Positions 11,462 through 22,159 of a stretch of 64,000 nucleotides of DNA are shown one piece after another. A model generated the notes under the pieces. The model had not been told where the DNA came from and made no database searches. It worked only from the letters and a program-made list of their open reading frames with translations. Each line of letters begins with the position of its first letter. The stretch's first letter is position 1. The DNA lies in the NCBI RefSeq assembly GCF_000149955.1, contig NC_030993.1:1092068-1156067 (forward strand), written 5' to 3'. Source of the DNA: Fusarium oxysporum f. sp. lycopersici 4287. Lineage: Eukaryota > Ascomycota > Sordariomycetes > Hypocreales > Nectriaceae. The position numbers and the translations under genes were made by a program.

Positions 11462-13217
11462 ATTAACGTGGACGTATGTAAATGTGCAGTTGGAGGTTGA
11501 TCGAGACAGGTAGAGGTTGTATGTTGTTGAGAGAGGACGGAGGTTGTTTATGAGACAGATATCGACGAACTGTAAACAAGGGAAAAGAAAACTAAGGTTT
11601 GGGAAAAGTGAGACAAATACCCAGCCGAAACCCTAAACTATGCACTCTTTGAGTCTAAGTGTCAATCCGGAGCAATGAGGATTATGCTTTCGTGGATGTA
11701 TTCAAAGGGTCGAAAAAGCATGGAAGTCCAGAGGGGATGAGGCTCTTGGATAGCCACTAGCGCGGATCACCCAATGAATGGCATTCAAGATGAAGGGATA
11801 GCCAATCCCACGTGAGAGATCTAGATTGAAGTCGATCGCCATTCGTTAAGGGAGGCCCTTGATGGGCATTAGATAAATTTAGCAGCATCCGGTATTTTGA
11901 AGGGTACCCGCCCCTGAAAGTCGATTGACAGGTGCCGTTTGTGAGTTGCAGGATGAGTAAGTGGTTTGATATTAGTGTCGTGCAGTATTGGATCCATAGT
12001 AACAGATGGCACATGGGCAACTCTAGGGATGAGTACAAACATTATACGGTAAGGCATACATTCCATTGATACTGCTCCATCACGACAGACTCTTTGTATA
12101 TCGGGTATTCCTTGATTCTCTGGGCAATCTTTTATATAAAAGTCGTACGCTATGAGCTGCATTAGTGACATCCAAGCCAGAGGTGATCGATCGTCCCTTG
12201 CATCTGTCATGGTTATCAATTAAGCTTCACGCAAGCGAAGCTGCCGGATCTTGATCAATCGATCTTGATAATTACCTTTCGCATCCCGCCGGCATGATAG
12301 ACTCAGTACCTGAATAATAACATTATCGGGCTGTGGTAAGATACATACTAACCCCTAATCTTGTCAGATTCGTTATATGGGTGGAGATGACTCCATGTCC
12401 CTCTCCCAAACTCTACGTCTCTAATTTCAGTGGCTGATACCGACCGAGGTGAGCACTGAGCGCTGGGGCACACTGACTCCCACTGAGGCTCGGGCTCAGT
12501 CTCGGGTGGCTTCTGTTAACGTTGACTTTTATTTTTTTGCTTAAAATCTTCCCCTTGACTTTGAACAATCAGAACCAACCGTCTCGTCATCTTTGGTTCG
12601 TCGCTGGCATCAAAATTTGTCGCTGCATTTGGGATTCTTTTGTTCTTTTCCTTTTGAATTACTCGCTTCAATAAGCGGGCCATCTATTTCGTCACTTGGG
12701 CCGTCAATATCGATCCATCTCAAATTTCTCCCCCCGTTACCGAACGCAAACGCTGAACTTGTAGTGCACTGCGCTGGAAACCTCCTACGAACGAAGATTG
12801 GAGAATAGAAACTCATCAATTGTTACCTTATTCATCTCACCACTCCCTATTGTTAACTCACTTGGTTTACTCATTGTTTTCATCCGGATCAGAGCGACAA
12901 TTACTCGTCATTCTTACTCGTACACACTAATTATTCCTCCTCTTTCACGATTAATTCTCTCACCTTCAACTTTCGATATTTTCTCCCCCAAACTTTTTTC
13001 TCTTATCGCAATAACCAGCGCCCCTACTCCGTTATTCACCTCAGTAACACTACTGTACCCCAGCTGCGATTCCGTGCACACCCCCCCTCCGCCCGGTAGC
13101 TGCCGTTTCGCTCCTCCGCATCATCACACGATTTCAGTTACACACCCTCCGCTTTTACAGCATTGTTCCTTACAAACTTGTCGGCCCTGGCTCGGACTCA
13201 GGATATCCGGCGACATC
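11462..13217. other. Divergent intergenic region
   Basis: This spacer lies between the Naa50-like gene and the Sgf11-like gene, which are transcribed away from each other. From about 12560 to 13215 it is pyrimidine-rich and probably holds a long 5' UTR for the gene on the right. A 113-codon ATG frame on the minus strand (11869-12210) has no recognisable domain and I do not call it. Confidence 0.5.
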
Positions 13218-14532
13218 ATGAATGCTGGCACGGGCAGGGCGGGCGTCATAAGCGCCCCAGATGATGCTGCTCCGATGGATAAGTTGGTAAGTATTCGGTC
13301 TCTATCTCTTTACTTGCCCACCTCCCTGCGATGCGAAACCAGTCGCCGTCCGCGAGCGCCATCATGTCCTCTGTGGCGATTGCTCATCTCTGCGCCCCTA
13401 TCGCAGCACCATTGCATCGAAATTGTTGCTCGCTATCCCTCGGCAATGTCTTTTCTAATAAATTGCTAACATGAACCTTTCTCAGGCACATGCTGTACTC
13501 GATGATGTGCTTTACAACGTTCTGAGCGATCTCTTGATGAAGACGCACCGCGAAGAGAAGACAGCCAGAGCTACCACCGCTGCCATTCGCATCGAGAAGC
13601 TGGCATCCGACGCGTCCGACAGCTCAACGCCAGACTCAAAACCGGACGTACGGATTGAGACCGACGCCGCTATATACGAGGATGGAAAAGTATTGCTGAA
13701 GGGCAATCCTCTCAAGACGACCGCCGAGATTCTGTGCCCTCGATGCCATCTGCCCCGACTCCTATACCCAACGGACGGAAAAGGCGCTCAAAAACCCGAT
13801 CCCGGTGTCATCTACTGCAAGAAACATCCTTACATTGATAAGCCTGGGTGCGACATCTATGGCCAGAGCTGGGTCGCGCCAGGTCCTGGTCGAGGCAAGA
13901 AGAAGAAGGATATGGAAAAGAATAATACCGATTCTCCCACCCCCGAACAGCGACCACCTAATGTTCTTTCCTTCCCCTCAGCTACTTGCAGCAAATGCAA
14001 GCGTTGCATTCTCGTCACTCGACTGAATAACCATATGGGCTCATGCATTGGGAACAGTGGTCGCAATGCCAGTCGAGCTGCAGCGCAGAAGTTGAGCAAT
14101 GGCGGATCTCAGAATGACACAACGCCACCTTCATCACAAAAGGCGACTCCTGCGCCAGGCTCCCGCGCCGCCAGCCCGAAGAAGCGCGATGCCAGCGACG
14201 AAGAGGAAGATTCTGAGAACAGTCACAAGAAGAAGAAGCTCAAGCCTACTTCCTCGGTCACCAAGAAGGTGATTCTCAAGACGAAGCCGAACCTCAAAAA
14301 GGACAAACCTAAGGGTCTGTCGTCCTTAAGCCAGGAGCAGAAGGCCGACTACAGCAACAGTGAATCCGTTGAGGTGGCACCCAAGAAGGTTGTGTCTAAG
14401 GGTATCAGTCCTGTTAAGAAGCTTAAGATGAACAAACCTCCGCTGGGGTCTCCCAAGCCCAAGCCCAGCCTCATCCGCGAGGCAACTGGAGAGTCAGAAT
14501 CTTCAGACACTCTCTCATCCCCTCCTCAGTAG
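13218..14532 (+). CDS. SGF11: Sgf11-like SAGA deubiquitinase-module zinc-finger protein
   Basis: Two exons, 13218-13286 and 13486-14532, join in phase 0 (donor GTAAGT, branch GCTAAC at 13465-13470, acceptor CTCAG) and give 371 residues. The start is the ATG in exon 1; the in-frame ATG at 13471 lies inside the intron just before the acceptor. The N-terminal helix AHAVLDDVLYNVLSDLL resembles the Sgf11 helix that packs on Ubp8. The zinc finger is C191-x2-C194-x11-H206-x3-C210, followed by GRNASR, the spacing and tail of the Sgf11 finger that binds the nucleosome acidic patch. A second possible metal site lies ahead of it: C107-x2-C110 and C134-x2-H137. The remaining 160 residues are Ser-, Lys- and Glu-rich and look disordered and nuclear (KKKKLK). 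In the SAGA complex Sgf11 activates Ubp8 for removal of ubiquitin from H2B. The finger match is good; the rest of the family match is an inference. Confidence 0.65.
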
Positions 14533-14969
14533 ACCTCGCTCGGGAACAGCATCATGAGCGATGTGTCATCGATCTGATGGCGTGTCAGGCTGTACTCTTA
14601 GTGTCAGCCTGGCCTACACGCATCAGCATGAATGTCATGGTTGGATACGATAGAAGCAGGCAGTACGTCACGCGACAAAGGACATCATTTGCTTATCGCT
14701 TGCTTCTCAAGAACATTTACTCTACTTGTATTATCATCAATACATCATTGCATTGGAATGGCGAGCTGGTTGGCTAAGGTTACCGGGACCGGATATTTAC
14801 AGCATCCATGGAAAAGGGACCGGGGCGTTTTTGGCGTAATGAGTACAACAATGGATATTTGCAGAAATATGATCTTGAACGCGACCTGTGACCGTGATTG
14901 TGACTAGTGACTTTTAATCCTGAACGCCAATGCTAGAGATGTCTAATCCACTCCGCGAATGCTTTCTAT
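14533..14969. other. Convergent intergenic region
   Basis: This is the spacer between the Sgf11-like gene and the cyclophilin gene, both ending here. Only short chance frames are seen. Confidence 0.5.
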
Positions 14970-15509
14970 CTAGACCTCCTCCTCCTCCTCCTCTACAACG
15001 CGAGCCTTGACAATCTTGATGTCCTCGATAGGCCTGTCCTCAGACCCAGTCTTGACCATGCCCATCCTCTTCACAGTACTCATGCCGGATTTGACCCTTC
15101 CAAAGATAGTGTGTTTGCCATCAAGCCAAGGCGTAGGCGCAAGCGTGATAAAAAACTGCGATCCGTTTGTGTTGGGGCCTGCGTTGGCCATGCTCAAGAT
15201 ACCAGCGCCTGTGTGCTTGAGACCCGGATCGATCTCGTCCTCGAACTTCTCGCCGTAGATAGAGCTTCCGCCGCGACCCGTTCCTGTTGGGTCGCCGCCC
15301 TGGATCATGAAATTGGGGATGATGCGGTGGAAGATGGTGTTGTCGTAGTAGCCGCGACGGACAAGGGTGGTGAAGTTATTGCAGGTCTTAGGGGCGTGGG
15401 TGGTGTAGAGCTCAAGGGTGAGCGAGCCCTGTAACTTGTCAGTAGTTGTAGTCAAAGCCGAGACTTTGTGACGTACCATTGTGGTCTCGAGTGATATGTT
15501 CGTTGTCAT
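14970..15509 (-). CDS. PPIL1: Peptidyl-prolyl cis-trans isomerase, PPIL1-type cyclophilin
   Basis: Catalyses cis-trans isomerisation of X-Pro bonds; PPIL1-type cyclophilins act with the spliceosome through SKIP/Prp45. The reading is exon 1 15509-15477 and exon 2 15428-14970, giving 163 residues, the normal single-domain length. The active-site residues are all visible: [13 protein letters not shown] (Arg, Phe, Met, Gln), GSQFFIT, and [10 protein letters not shown] (Trp, His). The intron (15429-15476, GTACGT to ACAG) is 48 nt, a multiple of three, and has no in-frame stop, so a retained intron would still give a full protein with 16 extra residues ahead of the domain; the spliced form fits the family N-terminus better. 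The C-terminus ends in a run of six Glu that is not usual for PPIL1. It shares a 718-bp divergent spacer with the signal peptide peptidase gene. Confidence 0.93.
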   Translation of the reverse strand: MTTNISLETTMVRHKVSALTTTTDKLQGSLTLELYTTHAPKTCNNFTTLVRRGYYDNTIFHRIIPNFMIQGGDPTGTGRGGSSIYGEKFEDEIDPGLKHTGAGILSMANAGPNTNGSQFFITLAPTPWLDGKHTIFGRVKSGMSTVKRMGMVKTGSEDRPIEDIKIVKARVVEEEEEEV

Positions 15510-16227
15510 GATTGCGATGCTGTGTTGGGTGTGGTGTAAGTTGTTTATGATGGAGGGGAAATTTATCTGCCAAACCCATCCGTAGACACAACCAGCTTTA
15601 GTCTACGAACATGGAGCAGTGAGGTCACTGGCGGCTGGGCTATATGATTAAGGCAAACATTTCACATGGGATATCATAGTATCACTACTGCCAAGGTAAC
15701 TAACTTGTTTTTCTTTTTCCTGCTGTCAACGTTTATTGTGCTTTTCCTACCAAAGTACCTTAAGGTCGGCATGTCTATCTCTATTCGACATGATGGTGGG
15801 TTTGGCGCAGGTTGCGCCTTGAGTTCCTGGCGTTTTTAGCACTGCGAGCTGCATGATTGGTCACTTGGGTCCCAAACAACTCTGTAGCAAAACGCAGGCC
15901 ACTACATTTCAGCCCCATAACCTTCTGTTTCCATTCAGCTCAGTGAGCTTTTACACTTTCATCAGACGTCATTCAACAAAGATACTGCATGTCAGGACTT
16001 TGTTCTTTTTCTGTGCTTTGTCGACCTTTCATGCAGGAAAACAATCATTCTTTTCTTTTAAACTATACTGCAATTTTGCTACAGAAACAACGGGGTCAAC
16101 GTGCTGAAAAATTGTCACGAAATGTCATGACTGTGACCCTTAACTCTCACTTTACACAACTTGTCCAGGCTTAGAACACGTTGCTTTCCCTCCATCACCA
16201 ACATTAGCAACGTCTTCCAGTCAAACC
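15510..16227. other. Divergent promoter region
   Basis: This spacer serves the cyclophilin gene on the left and the signal peptide peptidase gene on the right. I see no gene in it; it contains several T-rich stretches but no element I can name. Confidence 0.5.
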
Positions 16228-18000
16228 ATGGCAGAAAACGCTACAGATCCAGCCGCCCTGGAGGGCTCTTTCGATGCTCTAAATTCTACCCTCGCCAATG
16301 GGCAAAATTGGCTCTCATCTTTTGCACATATTAAAGATCTGAGTTTTGTTATGCTTGAAGTCAGGCTCGTCCTCAGCGCTATTGGCATCATCTATCTCGG
16401 TGCCCACGCTGCTCTTCGGCGACCCCCATCTGCGCAACCTGCGAAGAAAAAGAAGCCTGGTTCCAAAGATGACGACGAGGAGCGTTTTGCCCAGGGACTA
16501 GAGCCCTCCGATGCCATTATTTTCCCGCTTATGGCTGGTGCCGTCCTTATCGGCCTGTACTACCTGATTCAGTGGCTTAAGGACCCTGATATTCTGAACA
16601 AAATTCTGCGCTGGTACATGTCTACCATGTCGGTTGCTAGTCTTGTATCAATCTATTCTCATGGTATTGAGGTGGTGACCAGCCTGGCGTTTCCACGATA
16701 CTGGCGCGGCCGTGACGGGCGACTAAGGGAAGCGGATCAAAAGACAAGATCAGTACAAGTCTGCGATGATGCGGGAAACCCTGACGCAGCCATCCCTAAA
16801 ACGCAAAACCCCTTTCCTGGACCATTTGCTTGTTTGGCGTTCTCGGAGAAGATCCGCAAGTCTGGCTGGGAGCTTCGAGGCCTCCTTAAGCGGCATTGGG
16901 CCATCAAGCTCTTCATCCATGGAATGGGCAAAGAGGAAGGTCGAATCAAGTTTGCTCATGTAGTGTCCTTGGTTATGGCACTAGCCACGGCGCTCATTTA
17001 TTCATCAACTACCTCCCCCTTGTTGAGTAATATGCTTGGTTACGCCATGTGCTATGGCTCCATTCAACTCATCTCGCCCACAGATTTCTTGACTAGTACT
17101 CTGATCCTGGTTGGTCTGTTCTTTTACGATATCATAATGGTATTTTACACGTGAGTTATAGGGCTGATCTTGAGATTGACTCCAAAGCTAAGCATTTTCA
17201 GCCCCTATATGGTTACAGTAGCAACCAAGCTGGACGTCCCAATCAAGCTCACTTTCGAGGCTGCAGAGCGTAAGAGTATCCTCGGACTGGGTGATATTGT
17301 CATTCCAGGCATGGTCATGGCCCTAGCCCTTCGGTTTGACCTCTGGCTCCATTATGATCAAAAGATCAAGTATGAGAGCACTGACCTGAAGCTCATTGAG
17401 AAGGACCCGACATCAGGCGCTCTCATCACACGGAGCGAGACTAAACACAAGGAGGTTAAGGCCAAGTACGTCAACGTCAAAGGAAAATGGGGAGATAGCC
17501 TTTGGACGCGTGGGACATTCTTTATCTTTGGGTCGCAGCAGCTGCCCCCTGACTTGGCGGCTGCACACTTTCGCAAGACTTACTTTCATGCCTCCGTCAT
17601 TGGGTATCTTCTCGGCATGCTGGTTACCTTGGCTATGCTCTTGATTTTCAAGCGTGGCCAGCCTGCATTGTTGTATCTCGTTCCTGGCGTTCTGGGATCT
17701 CTCTGGCTGACAGGACTGGTGCGTGGACAAATTAAGCAGATGTGGAAATACACCGAAGATGGAAGCCTAGACAAGATTGATGTGGTTGTGGACTTGGATG
17801 GCGAGGGCAACGCGATCAAGACCCTCGGCAAACTAGAAGACGGCGTCGTGGATACAACTAAAAAGGACGAAAAGAAGGACGGAGAGGACAAACCCAAGGA
17901 TAAAGAAGATGGAAAAGCAAAGGAAGGGGACAAGAGCGAAAGCAAGGAAGAACGTCATGTATTCTTACTCTCGGTTGATGCTGAGCCAGAGACAGAATAA
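16228..18000 (+). CDS. Signal peptide peptidase, presenilin-type intramembrane aspartyl protease
   Basis: Cleaves signal peptides and some tail-anchored proteins within the ER membrane. Two exons, 16228-17150 and 17202-18000, join inside a Thr codon and give 573 residues. The catalytic motifs are intact: YD at Tyr300-Asp301 in FYDIIMVFY, GxGD in GLGDIVIPG with Asp339, and the PAL motif at 462-464 (QPALLYLVPG). The N-terminal half has several hydrophobic helices and a charged loop (KKKKPGSKDDDEE), and the long loop after the GxGD helix is as usual in SPP family members. It is longer than human SPP (377 residues) because of fungal loop insertions and a Lys/Asp/Glu-rich C-terminal tail of about 80 residues that looks disordered. 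In Aspergillus the SPP homologue SppA works with the Dsc E3 ligase in SREBP activation; whether this holds here is an inference. Confidence 0.95.
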
Positions 18001-18383
18001 GCGGAGGTTTCATGGCCGTAGTTTTGATGACGGGGTCTGCGTACAGTAGCAATGCCTCAGCGGAGGTCCATGAATATTAAACACATGAGAGTCATAGAGT
18101 AGACATGAACGGTTCAAAGCTTAGTCTATGAGGCTGGCTCTGTGTCTATATACGTCAAGTAACTTGTCCCGCATAAGCAACTGTCGCTTCTAGGCCAACC
18201 GAGAGAAGGGCTTTTTATCATTATCATTAACATTAATATTAAATCTGGACTGCTTCAGAATAAAATAAGAATCATTATCTCAGTGTCTCCGTATCCATCC
18301 ACATCATACGCGTACCCTGTATCTCTTCAATAATAACATAATTTCGAGTCTGTATTAGTAGACATCGGCCACCACCAACGTCC
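18001..18383. other. Convergent intergenic region
   Basis: This short AT-rich spacer follows the SPP gene and probably contains its 3' UTR. No gene or RNA feature is visible. Confidence 0.5.
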
Positions 18384-18794
18384 TTAATCCCCTGCACCGC
18401 GTAAAGGTTCAGACTCTTCGCAGGGGTCGTTCCATCCACTCAGATCCAACGTAGCAATGCTTTGCTTTGCTTTGGACTGGGCTTCCTTTGGGGTTTTGTT
18501 GTGCCCAACACTCGGCGTTAAGATGGGCGGGGTGAATAGTGAAAAGTCGAGCGTGCTGCATGCCGAGAGTACATCCGATGTTTCCTTGACTGAAGCTTTT
18601 GAATAGTCTCTATGGTTTCGTGTGGTGACAAGAACTGGCTTTGGCAGATACACTGGTTGGCGCAACACAGCTCGTTTGGCTCGAGCCAGAAAATGGTAAA
18701 GTAGAAAATACTGCTGTGCTGAGAAGAAAAAAGACTCAGCTGGAGCAGAGAAAGAAGTAATATAAGATAAGAATGGAAGTCTCCTCTCGGACAT
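18384..18794 (-). CDS. Small hypothetical protein, 136 residues
   Basis: An uninterrupted ATG frame on the minus strand with no recognised domain. The longest continuous frame reaches back to 18872 but only from a TTG codon, so the ATG at 18794 is taken. The N-terminal third is rich in Phe, Tyr and Ser (FLSYITSFSAPAESFFFSAQ), followed by a short basic stretch and a Ser/Thr/Pro-rich C-terminal half that looks disordered (TPPILTPSVGHNKTPKEAQ). Codon use in the C-terminal half is gene-like. It is divergent from the phosphopantetheinyl transferase gene 381 bases away. Without homologues it remains a candidate; an upstream exon is possible. Confidence 0.4.
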   Translation of the reverse strand: MSERRLPFLSYITSFSAPAESFFFSAQQYFLLYHFLARAKRAVLRQPVYLPKPVLVTTRNHRDYSKASVKETSDVLSACSTLDFSLFTPPILTPSVGHNKTPKEAQSKAKQSIATLDLSGWNDPCEESEPLRGAGD

Positions 18795-19175
18795 AATGAG
18801 CCCGTTGTGGTTTAATGGCTGATCATGGTTGTGGTTGTCAAGGAGAGAAAAAAGTGCAGGATGCCCGTACAAGACTCGACTGCATAATTAGGTCTCAAGA
18901 ATGAAGAAAGGGATGAGAACCTGTAGAGCACATTCAAAGTTCTCCTCATGGCCTCTTATTATACTTCATGTTCGTTGCTGTATGATAATGTTCGTTCGGC
19001 CGGCCCGTAATCAAGACCCCACCTCCGACAGGCCCGGTTTCGTCTTTTCGGCTTCCGAGTCTCACCTGTCTTGTCACAGTCTCGTCTCAACTCCATCACC
19101 TACTTCAAATGGTTCTTTCACTGGAAGCCTGAAACGCTAGCTCTCCAGCACTCCAAGGCAACAGTTGTAGCAACG
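18795..19175. other. Spacer upstream of the phosphopantetheinyl transferase gene
   Basis: No gene is visible. It probably contains the promoter and 5' UTR of the gene that starts at 19176, and perhaps that of the small minus-strand candidate. Confidence 0.45.
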
Positions 19176-20104
19176 ATGAGTAGGACCCAATCCTCACCTA
19201 CGGTCATCCAATGGGTGATCGACACTCGTCCACTTTGGCCATCCGCTCTCAAGACCAAAGACCTCACATCCGCTGTAAGTGCTCTAGTCATCCACTTTAA
19301 CCTGATACTCATGTCATACCTTAGGCTTCACGTGCACTCTCACTCCTCACCGAGGAGGAACAATCTTCTGTCCTGAGATACTACCACGTCCGCGATGCCA
19401 AGCTCGCTCTCGCTTCGGCTCTTCTTAAGCGCTACGCAATCTCTCGCTTCTGCCACGTCCCCTGGTTCCAGGCCAAGACTACCCGAGACGCTCGAACCAA
19501 ACCCGTGTTTGTTTTGCCAAGCGGTGATGAGCCGCTGATCTTTAACGTCTCGCATCAGGCCGGTCTCGCGGTTCTTCTGGCCGTTCATGATCCGCCAAAG
19601 GGCCTTGCCGTGGGAGTTGATGTTGTCTGTCCATCAGAACGGCGAGATCGAGATCTGAGTAGTTTGGAACAAGATGGGTGGGCTAGTTTCGTCGACATTC
19701 ATGCCGATGTCTTTGGAGCGGGAGAAGTCTCAGCGCTTAAGAGCATGAACCCTGTTCCTGCCGTTCAAGAACGAGATCGTGCATTGCGCTACTTTTATGC
19801 ACTATGGTGTCTCCGTGAAGCCTATGTCAAGATGACAGGGGATGCTCTTCTGGCAAGCTGGTTGAAGGACCTCGAGATGCACAACTTTGCCCCGCCAGAA
19901 GACATGGAGGAAGCCCAAGAGGTTCGACTGAGAGGCAAGAAGGTTGAAGGCGTGGACGTGAGACTGATGCCGCTACTCGAGGAATACATGATCTCCACAG
20001 CTGTAGGAAACGGTGATAATGGGGAGAGGGTCGAGCTCGGAGAGTTTCAAAGCCTTGATATGGAGGAAGTATTGGCATTTGGGGAAAAGGCATCCAAATC
20101 ATGA
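19176..20104 (+). CDS. npgA: 4'-phosphopantetheinyl transferase, Sfp/NpgA type
   Basis: Moves the phosphopantetheine arm from CoA to carrier domains of polyketide synthases, nonribosomal peptide synthetases and alpha-aminoadipate reductase, so it controls most secondary metabolism and lysine synthesis. Exons 19176-19274 and 19325-20104 join in phase 0 and give 292 residues. The family motifs are clear: RDAKLALASALLKRY in the N-terminal half, FNVSHQAGLAVLLA, the Mg/CoA site GVDVV near residue 131, and WCLREAYVKMTGDAL starting at Trp194 (the W-x-x-K/R-E-A-x-x-K signature). The length and the two-subdomain layout fit fungal NpgA/CfwA rather than the short AcpS type. It converges with the dienelactone hydrolase gene, 133 bases away. 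No synthase genes lie in this window, so it is a global enzyme and not part of a cluster here. Confidence 0.95.
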
Positions 20105-20237
20105 TTATAGAACGGTTTATGAATAATGAGGAATGCAAGCGCAGTTGTCTGACAACAGAGTTTCTTATTTTCTTTGGTCATTTCTCATAGGCTAGTTACA
20201 TCGCATCTCTCGATAGATAGACATCACATTTCCGTCT

Positions 20238-21175
20238 TTAGAAGTTCTTACCGAAGAACTCAAGGACTGTCTTGTAACCCCTTTCATACTCCTCCTTGAC
20301 GCGGTTGTCACTGAGATCGGCACGAGCGGCCATCCAGCCGTGGATCTGGTCCTTGAAGGTCTCTACGTGCTTGGCCACTTTGAGGTTGTCCTCAAACTTC
20401 TTGACCTCCTCATCGGGCTCCTCCTTGGATGCGAGAAGCATGGTAGGGACCGAAAGGCCCTCAGCATCAGAAGCGTCTACCATGGCGGGGTGGATCTGGG
20501 CGGCAATGGAGAAGGGGTTAGAGTCTGCCTTGACGCTGAGAGCAACGACCTTGCCACCCCAGCAATACTATTTAGACTTGTCAGTACTGAAACATAGCTG
20601 CAACCAAATAGCACTTACTCCGATGATTCCGAACTTCTCGATGGAAGAGTCCTGGTCCTTGACAGCCTTTACATAGTCAGGAACTTGGCCGGCAACCTTG
20701 GGGGGAGGATAGGTGCCGAAGAAGTCTCCAAGCTGCTTCTTCTTGTCGTCGTTGTCGGGAGGGTAGCTGATATCGAATTAGCGGTTAGTGAGGCTCTACA
20801 TAGTCGTTGTTAAAACAGATGAGAACGCGAGCTCTCACATCTCAATGGGGCAGGGGCTGCCCTTGAACCAGTCAGGAATGAAGACCTTGTACTTCTGGTG
20901 AGCATCACTGAAGGCGAGGATGTCAGCTCCCTGAAGAGTCTGATCGAAGTATCCAAAGATGTCGTAGATCACGACAATGGCCTTCTTAGCGTCGACGGAA
21001 CCAGTAACATCTGCCCAAGTTAATTGCTGTCTCTTCATGTGCTAGGAGTCGTCCTACAAGTCTTATACCCTCCGATCTCCTTATAAGTTCCCTTTGCCTC
21101 ATATCCCTTAGAGACAACAGGAGGTATGTTGCAGCAGGCCTCGTTGTGGCCGTGAGATGCGGGCATAGTCGTCAT
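20238..21175 (-). CDS. Dienelactone hydrolase family protein (alpha/beta hydrolase)
   Basis: Four exons on the minus strand: 21175-21058, 21010-20839, 20766-20619 and 20567-20238, all with GT-AG introns of 47-72 nt, giving 255 residues. The fold motifs are clear: VVIYDIFGYFDQTLQGADILA after the first strand, and the nucleophile elbow GYCWGG with Cys148, the Cys nucleophile typical of dienelactone hydrolases rather than Ser. The second half has QIHPAM, PTMLLASKEEPDE (region of the catalytic Asp) and HGW with His222. Bacterial DLH opens dienelactones in chloroaromatic breakdown; the fungal cytosolic relatives (such as yeast Aim2) have no settled substrate, so only the fold is claimed. The N-terminus has HGHNEACCNIPP, a Cys-Cys and His patch seen in many fungal members. 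Confidence 0.93.
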
Positions 21176-22159
21176 GATGGATGAATTAGAATGGCAATTG
21201 CTGGGGGTGCGCCTAATGGATGAGATCTCTGTTTAGCTGAGTCTTGGGGTTGATAACGGTCGAGTTTTAACCGGTAAGAGGATATCAACGACTTACAGGG
21301 CTTGTTCTGCAGCAAGTGAGAAAGAAAATTGCCGATAATGTGATTGCAGAAGGTGACAGAATTAAAATGGTTGTGATTCCTCGATTGCGGGGAGGAGGGG
21401 TGGGAGCTTGAATGGGGAGAGAGGACCAATGATGTCACGATTTACTCAGGAATAGCAAGTCGTCCCGTCCATATCTCTTGAGATGGCAAGTTCTGCTCTC
21501 TTCTCCCTATTCGTGGAATCACTTCTGTTCCATTAATGCATGTCCATTTATCTCAAGTTCAATGTTTCATGCTCATTTGAATTGACATTCAATCACGAAT
21601 GCATCATCCGCTTCCTGCTGTACACTACCTACCTAAGGTAAGGTACCGGGCAGCGGCCCCGGCCGGCCCGGGTGGGGGAACATAATCAACAGATGCGGCA
21701 GATAGCAATATCCATCGTCATAATCTCGCAATAACGGCAAAAGTTACTCTGATTATGACTGATACATTTTGTTTTATTTTTGAATCTAAGACTTGAAAAG
21801 TGCTATCGCTTTGCTCTGAAAATTCATTCATCGGATTTCCGTTCCCTAAAAGATGGTCATTGCCCATTCAACGCTGTCCCATAACATGATATATCCTCAA
21901 GCCAAAGGCCAAAACTCCATTGTGCCTATGCAATTATGTACCAGAACTCCTTCTTATGCCATCTTTTTATTTACCCGCCATGTTTCGGTTGGTAATCCCG
22001 CCAGTCTCAGCCTGTTCCAGACAGTTTGAGATCAACTACATGATGCTCCCGTCTCTATTCCGCATGTGATCCCTGACCTTGGCCAACGCCAGCATTCTTG
22101 AATCGAAATGTAATTCCACCTGGGCTGTAGCTGTTTTCCAGCCCTCTAAATGATGCCCA
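21176..22159. other. Intergenic region with a GC-rich palindromic patch
   Basis: This spacer lies between the 5' end of the hydrolase gene and the 3' end of the hybrid kinase gene. No gene is supported. It contains the tract at 21625-21677 listed separately. Confidence 0.5.
21625..21677. repeat. TACCTA-type motif followed by GC palindromes
   Basis: A stretch CTACCTACCTAAGGTAAGG is followed within 20 bases by overlapping perfect palindromes GGCCGGCC (21661-21668) and CCCGGG (21667-21672) in an otherwise AT-rich spacer. The palindromes could form a small hairpin or be a binding site; no function is shown. Confidence 0.4.

Noticed and set aside
11869..12210. 113-codon ATG frame on the minus strand (starts MTDARDDRSPLAW)
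   Set aside because: No domain, no clear codon preference and no splice or promoter support. It lies in a divergent spacer and is of a length that occurs by chance.
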